From NCBI RefSeq assembly GCF_022952855.1, contig NZ_JALJDX010000219.1, forward strand, positions 1 through 64,000: DNA of 64,000 nucleotides, given 5' to 3'. This DNA is from Pseudomonas sp. RGM2987 (lineage in GTDB: Bacteria > Pseudomonadota > Gammaproteobacteria > Pseudomonadales > Pseudomonadaceae). The notes beneath the pieces are model-generated. The model made no database searches, was not told where the DNA came from, and saw nothing but the letters and a program-made list of their open reading frames with translations. This document shows positions 43,921 through 51,744 of the stretch, piece by piece. The translations under genes were made by a program, and so were the position numbers. Position 1 is the stretch's first letter; each line of letters starts with the position of its first letter.

Positions 43921-44535
43921 TCAGCCACCGGCCAGATGCCTGTCGATCAACCTCGCCACCTCATCTGCGTGAGTAAAACCCAGGCTGTGATCGGCGCCAG
44001 GGAAAACATGCAACTGCGCGTGGGGCAACCGTTGAGCAAGACGCTGACCAACGCGAACGGGGCTGATCGGATCCGCATCGCCCCACAGCAGCAGGACCGG
44101 CAGGCGCAACTCGGCCAGCCGCAGTGTGAGGTCGGTGCGGTCGTCGAGAAACCACCTCGGCAGTGTAGGGTTGGCGGCGGCAAATTCCGGGCGCCAGTCC
44201 TGTGCGTCCAAGTCGGACATATCCACCCCGCCGGAGGTGACGGTCAGCGTCAGGTGGGTGATCAGCTCCGGCCGTTCAAGCGCCGCCAGCACCGCGACGA
44301 TACCGCCCATGGATTGCGCCACCAAGGCGGTGGGCCGGTCGATCTCGGCCAACACGCGGGTTGCCAGACTTTGCATGCCGGTGATGTCACGCGCGGGCGG
44401 CGTGTCGCCAAAGCCGGGCCAGCCGATATGGCGTTGCTGCGCTGGGTGGGTCAGGCGTTCGGCGACTGGGTGCCAGAATTGGGTGTTGCCTGAGGCGCCG
44501 GGGAGGAAGAGGAGTTTGGTGGGGGATGGGGGCAT
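43921..44535 (-). CDS. Alpha/beta hydrolase
   Basis: 204 residues from the ATG at 44535. Nucleophile elbow A-Q-S-M-G-G (serine nucleophile), acid residue in LLWGDADPI and the catalytic histidine in GADHSLG. Oxyanion-hole region LFLPGASGN. It is compact, near the minimum for the fold. Likely an esterase or lactonase of unknown substrate. A truncated copy of its C-terminus is at 37120-37224. The repeat-protein gene lies 79 bp upstream on the same strand. Confidence 0.87.
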   Translation of the reverse strand: MPPSPTKLLFLPGASGNTQFWHPVAERLTHPAQQRHIGWPGFGDTPPARDITGMQSLATRVLAEIDRPTALVAQSMGGIVAVLAALERPELITHLTLTVTSGGVDMSDLDAQDWRPEFAAANPTLPRWFLDDRTDLTLRLAELRLPVLLLWGDADPISPVRVGQRLAQRLPHAQLHVFPGADHSLGFTHADEVARLIDRHLAGG

Positions 44536-44614
44536 TGGGTTCGGTCCTTGAACATGGGAGATCGAGAGTTGGCAGGAGGGCGAATGTGAATACCGCCAGG
44601 CTCGAAACGCCGAC

Positions 44615-45040
44615 TCAACGCTTTTCAGACTCACATTGGCCGCGCAAATTAAGATCGTTGATGCTGGTACAGCTGCCGCCGCTCTGCTTGGCTTCGCAAT
44701 AGGCTCGCTGATCGTGATCATCGATGCTGTAGCAAGAACCACCTCCCACCTCTGCGCTGCACTGCGCACGCAAGTCATGATCATTGATGCTGGTACAGCT
44801 GCCGCCACTCTGCTTGGCTTCGCAATAGGCTCGCTGGTCATGATCATTGATGCTGTTGCAAGAACCTCTCTCCACCTCTGCGCTGCACTGCGCATGCAAG
44901 TCGTGATCATTGATGCTGTTGCAACCGCTGCCACTCTCCTTGGCGGCACAATAGGCGCGCTGGTCATGGTCATTGATGCTGTTGCAACCGGCAAACGCAT
45001 AACCGCTGAACATCAACAACATCGCAAGAATCACTTTCAT
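44615..45040 (-). CDS. Secreted Cys-rich 21-residue-repeat protein, copy 2
   Basis: 141 residues, starting at 45040 with a signal peptide (MKVILAMLLMFSGYAFA) and GGAAGTG upstream. Six tandem units C-N-S-I-N-D-H-D-x-R-A-x-C-x-A-E/K, alternating QR-type and LR-type, mirror copy 1 at 37393-37818 in length, unit order and cysteine spacing but differ in most other residues. About 100 bp upstream is also related to copy 1 (GATGTCAA-x-TTGATGGC and GGATCAA). Periplasmic or secreted, disulphide-bonded; function unknown. Confidence 0.85.
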   Translation of the reverse strand: MKVILAMLLMFSGYAFAGCNSINDHDQRAYCAAKESGSGCNSINDHDLHAQCSAEVERGSCNSINDHDQRAYCEAKQSGGSCTSINDHDLRAQCSAEVGGGSCYSIDDHDQRAYCEAKQSGGSCTSINDLNLRGQCESEKR

Positions 45041-45193
45041 TTCACACTTCCTTGGGCTTGCCAGGAAACAGCCCGGCGCTGGTTGATCCTGTTGCAAAGA
45101 GCGTCTCGTAACGCCATCAAATTGACATCGCCCTGAGGAAAAGTTCCGGAAGCGAATTAAGGGTTTCAGCAGATCAGCGGATGTCGTCTTTAT

Positions 45194-45304
45194 GGGGCTA
45201 CTTCGCAGCCCAGCGGGGATAAATCCCCTCGCCACAAGGGAGGCGGCGCTTGATAGATTTTTGTGAGTGCTTCGCACTCAAGCGGGAGCAAGCTCCCTCG
45301 CCAC
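45194..45304. repeat. Two REP half-sites, family B variants
   Basis: GGGGATAAATCCCC subtype, then GAGTGCTTCGCACTC with the GGGAGCAAGCTCCC subtype, in direct order as at 34282. Confidence 0.85.
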
Positions 45305-45328
45305 GGGGCCCAATCTGCCGGCTTTCCT

Positions 45329-45598
45329 TTAGCCAAACGACTCAAACCGCCGCCGCCTCATGAACAACCCGATCCCAATCGCCACGGCAAAAACCGACAG
45401 CAACCCTAAATCAAACCCCAACAAGCGGGTCTGACCGGCGGCAACGCAGCCAACCGCACCCGCCGCCACTATCCAACAGTTCGCGTACACCAAGGGTAAG
45501 AACGCTACAGACAGCGCCTTGATCATCGATGCAATGGACCTGCTGTACACCCGACGCTTTGACGGTTTCTGCCTGGTTTCGAGCGACAGTGACTTCAC
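45329..45598 (-). pseudogene. Truncated small membrane protein gene
   Basis: The C-terminal part (ANCWIVAAGAVGCVAAGQTR, then LLGFDLGLLSVFAVAIGIGL) is a credible membrane-protein tail with a stop at 45329. The open frame continues to 45598, but that portion reads the opposite strand of an NYN nuclease remnant (45474 onward), so the natural N-terminus is gone. Probably a 5'-truncated gene. Confidence 0.5.
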
Positions 45599-45800
45599 CC
45601 GCCTCGCTTCGCGGTTACGAGAAGAAGGTTTGACGGTCTATGAAGATGGCTGGGCCCACTTGGGCGCGCTAGGCACCAACATCAGCAAATTGAGACCTGA
45701 GTTCGACCCGCGTACCCAATGGCTATAAAAAGCTCAGTGAGTTGATCAAGGGCAGCCGGATACGTTCGAGCTGCAATCCAGGGGAGCGTCGGGCGTGGGA
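45474..45800 (+). pseudogene. NYN-domain nuclease remnant
   Basis: Plus-strand codons encode QQFAYTKGKNATDSALIIDA, MDLLYTRRFDGFCLVSSDSD and FTRLASRLREEGLTVY, the core of NYN (LabA/DUF88) proteins with the SDSDF acidic motif. Sequence then jumps to EDGWAHLGALGTNISKLRPE, showing an internal deletion, and shifts frame twice before the terminal KKLSELIKG and PDTFELQSRG. The N-terminus is missing too. Inactive gene fragment; boundaries are approximate. Confidence 0.82.
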
Positions 45801-45917
45801 GGTTCAATACTTTATGCCCGGCATCGGCAGCCTGGCTTGTAGCATCGCTGACTGACAACCGGGGTGCAGAGCATGACACTTCCCTTGCGGGGAGCCCTAC
45901 TGGAATTAGCGGCCGCA

Positions 45918-46277
45918 TTAGATATCCCCTATACCGACGAACCAAGGATATACAGTCCCACCTTTATGCCCTTCGTATTCCGCCTTTCTTTCAAGCTGCC
46001 TTCGACAACAAAACAAACTGATGATGGCTGGGATAATTAATAAGTTGGCTAACCACTGAAATGCATTTGCTGACCCTAGGGTAATCCCCGCAAGTAGATT
46101 AATAAGAATCATGCCTATTATTAAAAGGTCGTACTTAATATGACGGCGTTTGATTGAAGCAAAGCTCTCCCAATCATAGATCAACCAATCGTGGGAAAAC
46201 CCGTCGCATTTGGGACACTTATGGGTCGGCGGAAGGCTGTCTACGATATAACCACAGCCAGGGCATCGAAATTTCAT
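45918..46277 (-). CDS. Zinc-ribbon membrane protein, copy 2
   Basis: 119 residues, about 13 substitutions from copy 1 at 39684-40043 by eye. Same zinc ribbon (CPGCGY/CPKCDGF), same KRRHIKYD linker and two helices. Sequence conservation extends about 100 bp upstream of the start codon (through GCCATGTCATGTCGCGTTTC) and about 10 bp into the 3' side. Recent intra-island duplication. Function unknown. Confidence 0.75.
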   Translation of the reverse strand: MKFRCPGCGYIVDSLPPTHKCPKCDGFSHDWLIYDWESFASIKRRHIKYDLLIIGMILINLLAGITLGSANAFQWLANLLIIPAIISLFCCRRQLERKAEYEGHKGGTVYPWFVGIGDI

Positions 46278-46587
46278 GGCGTTGGTCTTACCCCCTCTCG
46301 CTCATTAGACGCCATGTCATGTCGCGTTTCTTGTTGCCGCAACGGTAAACCTATCGAGGACGCGACTGGGCGCCGATGACCCCCGACTACATAAAAGGTT
46401 AGCAGGAGACTATCTATTCGCCAGCAGCCGACCGACCGCTTCGGTCGGGACATTGGGGAAGTGGTGTTTTTTATGAGTGCTACGCACTCAAGCAGGAGCA
46501 AGCTTCCTCGCCACGGAGTTGGGGTTGCGGTTTTGTGAGGGGGTCAGGGGCGACGATCTGGTTTCTGCTGGCCCTCAGTTGATCCGC
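46278..46587. other. Intergenic stretch with duplicated promoter and REP half-site
   Basis: Contains the upstream region shared with 40044-40160, a GC-rich hairpin CCGACCG-CTTC-GGTCGGG near 46427-46449 and a family B half-site (46474-46514). No gene seen. Confidence 0.5.
46474..46514. repeat. REP half-site, family B variant
   Basis: GAGTGCTACGCACTC followed by a diverged arm CAGGAGCAAGCTTCCTCG. Confidence 0.75.
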
Positions 46588-46932
46588 CTAGTCAAAATGG
46601 CGCTTATATCTTGCGACCTTTTCAGGAAATAACTCTTCGTAAAAAGGATGAGGAATGCCAAGAATGCTTATCTCGATCAAATCGGGCAGAAGCTCTTCCG
46701 AGTAATCCAGAATGCCAATGCCAGCACATGGAATGACCAAGCCCGCTTCGGTTTGAACACAAAGCGCTAGAGCCGATTGATCAAGGTGATTGGCGCGGCA
46801 CTCTTGCTGGATAGCCTGGTACCCATCGGCTGGGACGAATTGACCGAAAGCAACGCCCATTGGGGGATCTCCATCCTCTAGGGCTGAATAGCCCACCAGA
46901 AACGGTCCGCTGTAGATTGAAAATCGCGCCAA
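46588..46932 (-). CDS. Hypothetical protein, possible orphan immunity protein
   Basis: 114 residues from a TTG at 46932, preceded by GGAAGG. Acidic, mostly beta: FSIYSGPFLVGYSALEDGDP, PMGVAFGQFVPADGYQAIQ, and a tail LGIPHPFYEELFPEKVARY. I recall proteins with this PPMGVAFG/LGIP-HPFYEELFP pattern near polymorphic toxin loci, but cannot name the family. No toxin gene is visible nearby. Function unknown. Confidence 0.6.
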   Translation of the reverse strand: MARFSIYSGPFLVGYSALEDGDPPMGVAFGQFVPADGYQAIQQECRANHLDQSALALCVQTEAGLVIPCAGIGILDYSEELLPDLIEISILGIPHPFYEELFPEKVARYKRHFD

Positions 46933-47031
46933 TTGGTTGCCCTTCCTTGCCGGGTACGTCGGACATTACAGGTTTCGTCAGCTAATCGCCATTCGCGGGA
47001 GACCATGTGAAACGCAGGTCCCGGCGAGGGA

Positions 47032-47301
47032 TTACAATCTGGATTGCACACGCTCTATCGCCTCGAGAAGCTGACCTTCGAAGTACTCAGTGCCATCTCG
47101 TTGCTGCTCTTTCATACGGCGCTTTGCTTCGATGAGCAGATGTTCAGGCGCGATATTCTGCGTAAGAAAAGTAGCAACCATGAGATCACTCAAATTCTTC
47201 AGGGGGGTGTCCCCTGCGGCTTTGCAGCGCTGCATCAGCCCTGTATCGTCGCCGTCATTCCATGGACCTAAAAGATCCGACACTGCGAGGTTGGGAGTCA
47301 T
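47032..47301 (-). CDS. Small acidic protein, CdiI-like immunity candidate
   Basis: 89 residues. The pattern LMQRCKAAGDTPLKNLSDLM followed by QNIAPEHLLIEAKRRM and EYFEGQLLEAI resembles contact-dependent inhibition immunity proteins of the CdiI_2 type (L-x(n)-QNI-x-x-x-x-L, ending with Y-x-G-x-L-L). Resemblance is by eye; no CdiA/CdiB gene is in the window. If right, this is an orphan immunity gene. Confidence 0.55.
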   Translation of the reverse strand: MTPNLAVSDLLGPWNDGDDTGLMQRCKAAGDTPLKNLSDLMVATFLTQNIAPEHLLIEAKRRMKEQQRDGTEYFEGQLLEAIERVQSRL

Positions 47302-47498
47302 GAACCCTACCTTGAGGGGTTTAGGGACTGGTAATTTCTCACGCTTGGTCGATAGATGAACAGGAAATTAAGAGCCGCTTTTGGTCGAACACAGCCATCC
47401 AGGCGATGGGATTTAGCGAACGACATACCGCTGGGGTGTGAATTGATTCTGGATCCTGACTTCCTCGAATCAGACAGATCGTATTGACTGTATTAGGT

Positions 47499-47605
47499 CT
47501 GCTTCGCAGCCCAGCGGGGATGAATCCCCTCGCCACAAGGGAGGCGGCGTTTGATGGATTTTTGTGAGCGCTTCGCACTCAAGCGGGAGCAAGCTCCCTC
47601 GCCAC
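47499..47605. repeat. Two REP half-sites, family B variants
   Basis: GGGGATGAATCCCC subtype then GAGCGCTTCGCACTC with the GGGAGCAAGCTCCC subtype. The 47302-47698 gap otherwise holds only the terminator below and an AGCCGCTTTTGGTCG fragment near 47372. Confidence 0.85.
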
Positions 47606-47627
47606 GGGGTTTGAGTTGTTGGGCATG

Positions 47628-47659
47628 AAAAAGGTGAGACCTGTTTCAGAGGCCTCACC
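47628..47659 (-). terminator. Rho-independent terminator of the isochorismatase-like gene
   Basis: On the minus strand GGTGAG and CTCACC (with an inner CC/GG pair) form a stem followed by five T, 40 nt past the stop of the gene at 47699. Confidence 0.85.
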
Positions 47660-47698
47660 CCTTCTCACTTCATTGGTTAGAGATCTCTTGATTGATGC

Positions 47699-48325
47699 TT
47701 ACTGGGTCTTTTCAGCATTGAAACCATCAGCGTTTTCAAACACGCCCATAAACCCCGCAACAGTCGCTTCTCGCGCCCAGTCGCGCTGAAGTTCGCAATA
47801 CATCTGCACGCGGCTGATCAGTTTGGCCCCCGCTTGCTCGATGCGCCGTAACGCGGCCTCGTGTGCGGCAACGGAGGTGCCGCCGACGGCGTCGACCGGC
47901 ACGTAGACTTCATAACCCGCCTGTATGGCATCAAGTACCGGAAAGGTCAGGCACGCCTCAGTCCAGAGTGCGGTCATGATCAGCTTGCGGCGGCCGGTGG
48001 CTTTGACTGCCTGTTTGAACTCGGCGTCTTCCCAACTGTTGATCGAGGTTCGGTCGTAGGTGGGAAGATGACCCAGGACGTTCTGCAGCTCCTGGATCGG
48101 CGGTTTATTGCGACCGGTAGCGACGTTGACCGTTGAATGAATAATCGGAAGGTTGTAGTTGATGGCCGCCTTGGCCACGCTCGTGATGTTGAACACCAGT
48201 TCGTCACGGGGCATCGAGCGGATCGACGACACTTGGATGGGCTGGTAGTCGATGATGATCAGCGCCGAGTTTTCAGGCGACAAGAGGTGGTCGGTCAAAG
48301 GGTTGCGGATTGCCTCGCTTGTCAT
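47699..48325 (-). CDS. Isochorismatase-family cysteine hydrolase (YcaC-like)
   Basis: 208 residues. Catalytic triad of the family visible: D26 (IIIDYQ), K114 (RRKLIM) and C125 (WTEACLTFP). YcaC-type members are octameric cytoplasmic hydrolases of uncertain substrate. Divergent from a LysR regulator gene 208 bp away, which probably controls it. A terminator follows its stop. Confidence 0.92.
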   Translation of the reverse strand: MTSEAIRNPLTDHLLSPENSALIIIDYQPIQVSSIRSMPRDELVFNITSVAKAAINYNLPIIHSTVNVATGRNKPPIQELQNVLGHLPTYDRTSINSWEDAEFKQAVKATGRRKLIMTALWTEACLTFPVLDAIQAGYEVYVPVDAVGGTSVAAHEAALRRIEQAGAKLISRVQMYCELQRDWAREATVAGFMGVFENADGFNAEKTQ

Positions 48326-48533
48326 GTGCTGCTCCTGCTTCTAGTTGTCGTTTGCGCGTGGGACGGTTCGAGGGCTCGCTTGATGGAGGGCGAGCCCGCT
48401 GAAGTCGTCACTGCGTTGAGGGTGCTCACTTTCCGGACGACGCGGCCTCTACGGCGACGTCGCCAGGAAGCAGGATTGTGCTGTTGCGCTACTCGACTCA
48501 GTAGTAGCATCCCGAGGGTTTCTGTGTCGCAGA

Positions 48534-49445
48534 ATGGGGAACGCTGAGTTGGATATCGAAGCGCTGCAAACCTTTGTAGAGGTCGCCGATGCCGGGGGTA
48601 TTTCGCCGGCGGCCCTGCGGCTGGGCGTATCCAAATCGATCGTCAGCCGTAGGCTGGTGCGGCTGGAGGCGGAGCTGGGTATCCAGTTGCTCGCGCGAAC
48701 GACGCGCGGGGCCGCCCTTACCGAGGCTGGAACCGCTTTTCGCGAGCATGCGGCCAGGGTCTGCGCCGAGATCGACATGGCAAAGGAAACGCTGCTGCCG
48801 GCAGGGCCCCTTCGCGGTCGGTTACGCATTGCCGCCCCGCTGTCTTTTGGACCGACTCACTTTGCACCGATGCTGGCGCAAATGGCTCGCCGCCATCCCT
48901 TGCTGCATATCCAGACCTGCTACAGCGATCGCTTCGTCGATCTGATTGCCGAAGGTTTTGATTGCGCGATACGCGTGGGCTATCTGCCGGACTCGAACCT
49001 GATTGCCAGGGGGATCGGCCCGATTTATACCAAGCTCGTCGCCAGCCCCGGTTATATAGAGGCCCATGGCGCGCCTGAATCGCCTGAAGAATTGTCGGCA
49101 CACGAGGCGCTCATGCAGGGCACCGAATCCTGGCAGTTCATGGATGGCGACAAAGGGGTGACGGTTCGTCCGCACGGACGCTTCAAGGCTGACAACGGCG
49201 TCGCGCTGGTCGCCGCCGCCATCGCCGGGTTGGGGGTTGCCTATCTGCCGGATTGCCTGACCTATGAAGGCCTGAAGTCGGGGGCGCTGGTGCCCATCAT
49301 GACCCGGTACCCACCGCCTCCGGCAGGGGCTTATGTCGTCCGCCCACCGGGGCAGCATCCGGCTCGGAAGATCCATGCGCTCGCAGAACTCTTGATTGAG
49401 TCGTTCGGGCAGTCTCCGCACTTCGCAAAGCCGGTTTCCATATGA
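48534..49445 (+). CDS. LysR-family transcriptional regulator
   Basis: 303 residues. Winged helix LDIEALQTFVEVADAGGISP, ALRLGVSKSIVSRRLVRLEA and a full effector domain (LRIAAPLSFGPTHFAPML). The VSKSIVSRRLVRLE recognition helix and FDCAIRVGYLPDSNLIAR are typical of the DsdC/CrgA-like LysR branch. Divergent from the YcaC-like hydrolase gene, so it likely regulates that gene. Confidence 0.92.
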   Translation: MGNAELDIEALQTFVEVADAGGISPAALRLGVSKSIVSRRLVRLEAELGIQLLARTTRGAALTEAGTAFREHAARVCAEIDMAKETLLPAGPLRGRLRIAAPLSFGPTHFAPMLAQMARRHPLLHIQTCYSDRFVDLIAEGFDCAIRVGYLPDSNLIARGIGPIYTKLVASPGYIEAHGAPESPEELSAHEALMQGTESWQFMDGDKGVTVRPHGRFKADNGVALVAAAIAGLGVAYLPDCLTYEGLKSGALVPIMTRYPPPPAGAYVVRPPGQHPARKIHALAELLIESFGQSPHFAKPVSI

Positions 49446-49450
49446 CTTTT

Positions 49451-49494
49451 TGTGGGCGCTTCGCACCCAAGCGGGAGCAAGCGCCCTCGCCACG
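49451..49494. repeat. REP half-site, family B variant
   Basis: GGGCGCTTCGCACCC followed by CGGGAGCAAGCGCCCTCGCCAC. Confidence 0.8.
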
Positions 49495-49505
49495 GGGTGT
49501 TTGCT

Positions 49506-49835
49506 TTAAGGCCACGAGGCTCCTGCGGTGCTCGCGCTGGTCTCAAAAGCCGCGCCCTCGACATGGTAGACCTTCGGCTCCTCGGAAAAATATTCCTCCA
49601 ACCCCAGCATGAACAGCCGATGGTCTTCACTCGCTTCGAAGCCCGGGGTGTGGTCCTCCAGTGATTGCCATCGCACGATCAGGTTGAATTGCTCGGGGGT
49701 TTCGATCCCTTGCGCCAGCATGTGGCCGCCGTAGCCCTTGGCGCGGGTGAGCAATGGGGCGACTTCGGCAAATGCACTTCGGAACGTTTCGATGCGTTCT
49801 TTGTGAACGGGGAGCACAGCGATTTCATAAACCAT
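49506..49835 (-). CDS. Antibiotic biosynthesis monooxygenase-family protein
   Basis: 109 residues of ABM/dimeric alpha-beta barrel type: VYEIAVLPVHKERIETFRSA, YGGHMLAQGIETPEQFNLIV, then RWQSLEDHTPGFEASEDHRL. Members bind or oxidise small aromatic or quinone molecules, or only act as binding proteins. It sits 26 bp downstream of the NADP-dependent oxidoreductase gene on the same strand, so both may form a quinone-related operon. Confidence 0.88.
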   Translation of the reverse strand: MVYEIAVLPVHKERIETFRSAFAEVAPLLTRAKGYGGHMLAQGIETPEQFNLIVRWQSLEDHTPGFEASEDHRLFMLGLEEYFSEEPKVYHVEGAAFETSASTAGASWP

Positions 49836-49861
49836 GATGCACCTCTGAATTGTCTGGGCAG

Positions 49862-50836
49862 TTACGGAATGAGGGAAGGCTCGACGGCAATCGCGATTTT
49901 GCCTCGCAGGCCGTTGTTAGGGCTTTCCAGTCGGGCATGGGCCAGGGGAATGTCGGCCAGCGAATAGACGGCGCCGACGTGGGGGCGCAGCTGACCGCGG
50001 GCGATCAGTGCGCTCAACTCGTCGAGCTTGCCGCGGTTTTGCCGGGTGAACACGAAGTGATAGCTCGCGTTCTTGCCCCAGGCCTGGACCAGGTTTTGTG
50101 GCTGGGCGATGTCGACGATCGAGACGACGCGGCCCAGTTGGGCGAGCACGTCGGGACTGCGTGACAGGGTGTTGCCGCCGATGGTGTCGAACACGACATC
50201 CACGCCGTGGTCAGCGGTTTCCCGAAGGATGGCGTCGACATAATCTTCTTTCTCGTAATCGACGATCACGTCGGCACCCAAGCTTCGGGCGAAGTCAGCG
50301 TTGGCTTCGCGCACGGTGGTGAACACCCTGGCACCCATCGCTTTCGCCACTTGGATCGCGACATGCCCGACGCCTCCGGCGCCGCCGTGGACAAGGATGC
50401 TCTCCCCGACCCTGAGGGCCGCGCGCACCACCAGTGCTTCCCACACCGTCCCGCCCACCAGGGTCAGGCTGGCGGCCTCAAGATGGCTCAGCTCGGGCGG
50501 CTTTTTCCCGACAATGCTTTCGGCCGCGACGTGGTACTCGGCATAGCTGCCTGCCCCTTCAAATATCTGCGGGGTGTACCAGACTTCGTCTCCTGGCTTG
50601 AAGGTGGTCACGCCAGGCCCAACGGCTTCGACCACGCCGGAGACGTCGTGGCCGGTGATGGCCGGCAGTGGCACCAGGTCGGGATAGTCGCCGCGTCGAA
50701 CCTGGTAATCCAGCGGGTTGATGGAAGTGGCATACACCCGCACCAGGACCTGTCCTGCTTGTGGCACGGGCTTGGGCACGTCGCGCAGTTCGAACGATTC
50801 AGGACCGCCGAATGATTTAAGCATCATCGCTTTCAT
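49862..50836 (-). CDS. NADP-dependent oxidoreductase, quinone reductase/MDR family
   Basis: 324 residues from the ATG at 50836; the frame runs to 50851. GroES-like N-terminal domain, Rossmann motif VHGGAGGVGHVAIQVAKAMG at about 145-165, and no zinc-binding cysteines, placing it among zinc-independent MDR quinone or enone reductases. An ArsR-type regulator gene is 64 bp upstream on the same strand, with a palindromic operator in the gap. Confidence 0.92.
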   Translation of the reverse strand: MKAMMLKSFGGPESFELRDVPKPVPQAGQVLVRVYATSINPLDYQVRRGDYPDLVPLPAITGHDVSGVVEAVGPGVTTFKPGDEVWYTPQIFEGAGSYAEYHVAAESIVGKKPPELSHLEAASLTLVGGTVWEALVVRAALRVGESILVHGGAGGVGHVAIQVAKAMGARVFTTVREANADFARSLGADVIVDYEKEDYVDAILRETADHGVDVVFDTIGGNTLSRSPDVLAQLGRVVSIVDIAQPQNLVQAWGKNASYHFVFTRQNRGKLDELSALIARGQLRPHVGAVYSLADIPLAHARLESPNNGLRGKIAIAVEPSLIP

Positions 50837-50860
50837 GGTAAATCCTCGCATCTAGAAAAA

Positions 50861-50878
50861 GGGATATCGAGATATCCC
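50861..50878. promoter_or_regulatory. Operator GGGATATC-GA-GATATCCC before the oxidoreductase gene
   Basis: Perfect 8-bp inverted repeat with a 2-bp spacer, 25 bp before the oxidoreductase start. A related element lies before the ArsR gene (51213-51232). Confidence 0.65.
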
Positions 50879-50900
50879 GATATACTGCGGTAAAAAAATG

Positions 50901-51203
50901 CTACAGGTCTTTCCCGATGATCTCGGCGAGCGCACTGATGGTTGCTTCATTGCGTTTGTAGTAAGTCCACTGACCAATGCGCCGGACTTCCACCAGGCCC
51001 ACCCGTTGCAGCGTCGCCAGATAACCGGACACCGTTGACTGCGACAGGCCGATACCTTCCTGGATACTGCTGACGCAGACGCCGACCGTGTGAACGTCAC
51101 CCTCATCCTGCGGGGGGAAGTTCTTTGCCGGATCCTTCAAACCTTTCAGGATTTGGAGACGTGTCGGGTTTGAGAGGGCTTTGAATATTTCGAGTAGGTC
51201 CAT
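50901..51203 (-). CDS. ArsR-family helix-turn-helix regulator
   Basis: 100 residues. Winged helix: LLEIFKALSNPTRLQILKGL, IGLSQSTVSGYLATLQRVGL, then EVRRIGQWTYYKRNE. No metal-binding CxC motif in the usual alpha-3 position; single cysteine (C48, in VGVCVSSIQE) suggests a redox or thiol-based sensor instead. Upstream of an MDR oxidoreductase gene on the same strand, which it likely represses together with itself. Confidence 0.88.
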   Translation of the reverse strand: MDLLEIFKALSNPTRLQILKGLKDPAKNFPPQDEGDVHTVGVCVSSIQEGIGLSQSTVSGYLATLQRVGLVEVRRIGQWTYYKRNEATISALAEIIGKDL

Positions 51204-51212
51204 GCGGCGAGG

Positions 51213-51232
51213 ATATCGAGATTTTGCGATAT
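51213..51232. promoter_or_regulatory. Second ArsR-type operator, upstream of the regulator gene
   Basis: ATATCG-agattttg-CGATAT, 10 bp upstream of the ArsR start; shares ATATCGAGAT with the operator at 50861. Confidence 0.55.
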
Positions 51233-51272
51233 GTCAATACGCAGATTTGAACGACTCTTGGCTAGGGGCTCT

Positions 51273-51397
51273 GGGGCCGCTTCGCAGCCCAGCGGGGATG
51301 AATCCCCTCGCCACAGGGGGCAATGTGCTGGCATTAGGGGCTTGGTGGGTTTTTGTGAGTGCTTTGCACTCAAGCGGGAGCAAGCTCCCTCGCCACG
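51273..51397. repeat. Two REP half-sites, family B variants
   Basis: GGGGATGAATCCCC subtype then GAGTGCTTTGCACTC with the GGGAGCAAGCTCCC subtype. The following 51398-51744 hold a CCTTACG/CGTAAGG hairpin (51529-51546) and a plus-strand coding-like tail (DRGRLGTLYFQDAKAAHFDV, 51622-51747) that may be a gene remnant. Confidence 0.85.
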
Positions 51398-51744
51398 GGT
51401 GTTTTTTTGAAGGTATTTGCGAGTCGTCTGTAGGAAGCTTGAACCGAAGGCGATTATTGAAACTTGAGGTGACAAAAAACCGCAACTGGCTTCTACGCAG
51501 GTTTTCAGTCTTGTTGAAAACTCCAGGCCTTACGGATTCGTAAGGACGCGATACATGGAGTTCAGCAGGCACCAGTTCACCGCCCATCACGGCATTATTT
51601 CTGCATCACTCGTTTCACCGTCATGCCAAGTGACCGTGGCAGGCTCGGCACGCTGTATTTTCAGGACGCCAAAGCGGCGCACTTCGATGTCACCCGGCTG
51701 CTGGTAGAGCTCTATGATCATCCAGTCCTGAGGTGCTATAGGCC

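Noticed and set aside
45682..45945. 87-codon minus-strand frame
   Set aside because: Crosses the NYN remnant and a gene-poor stretch; no motif or start signal.
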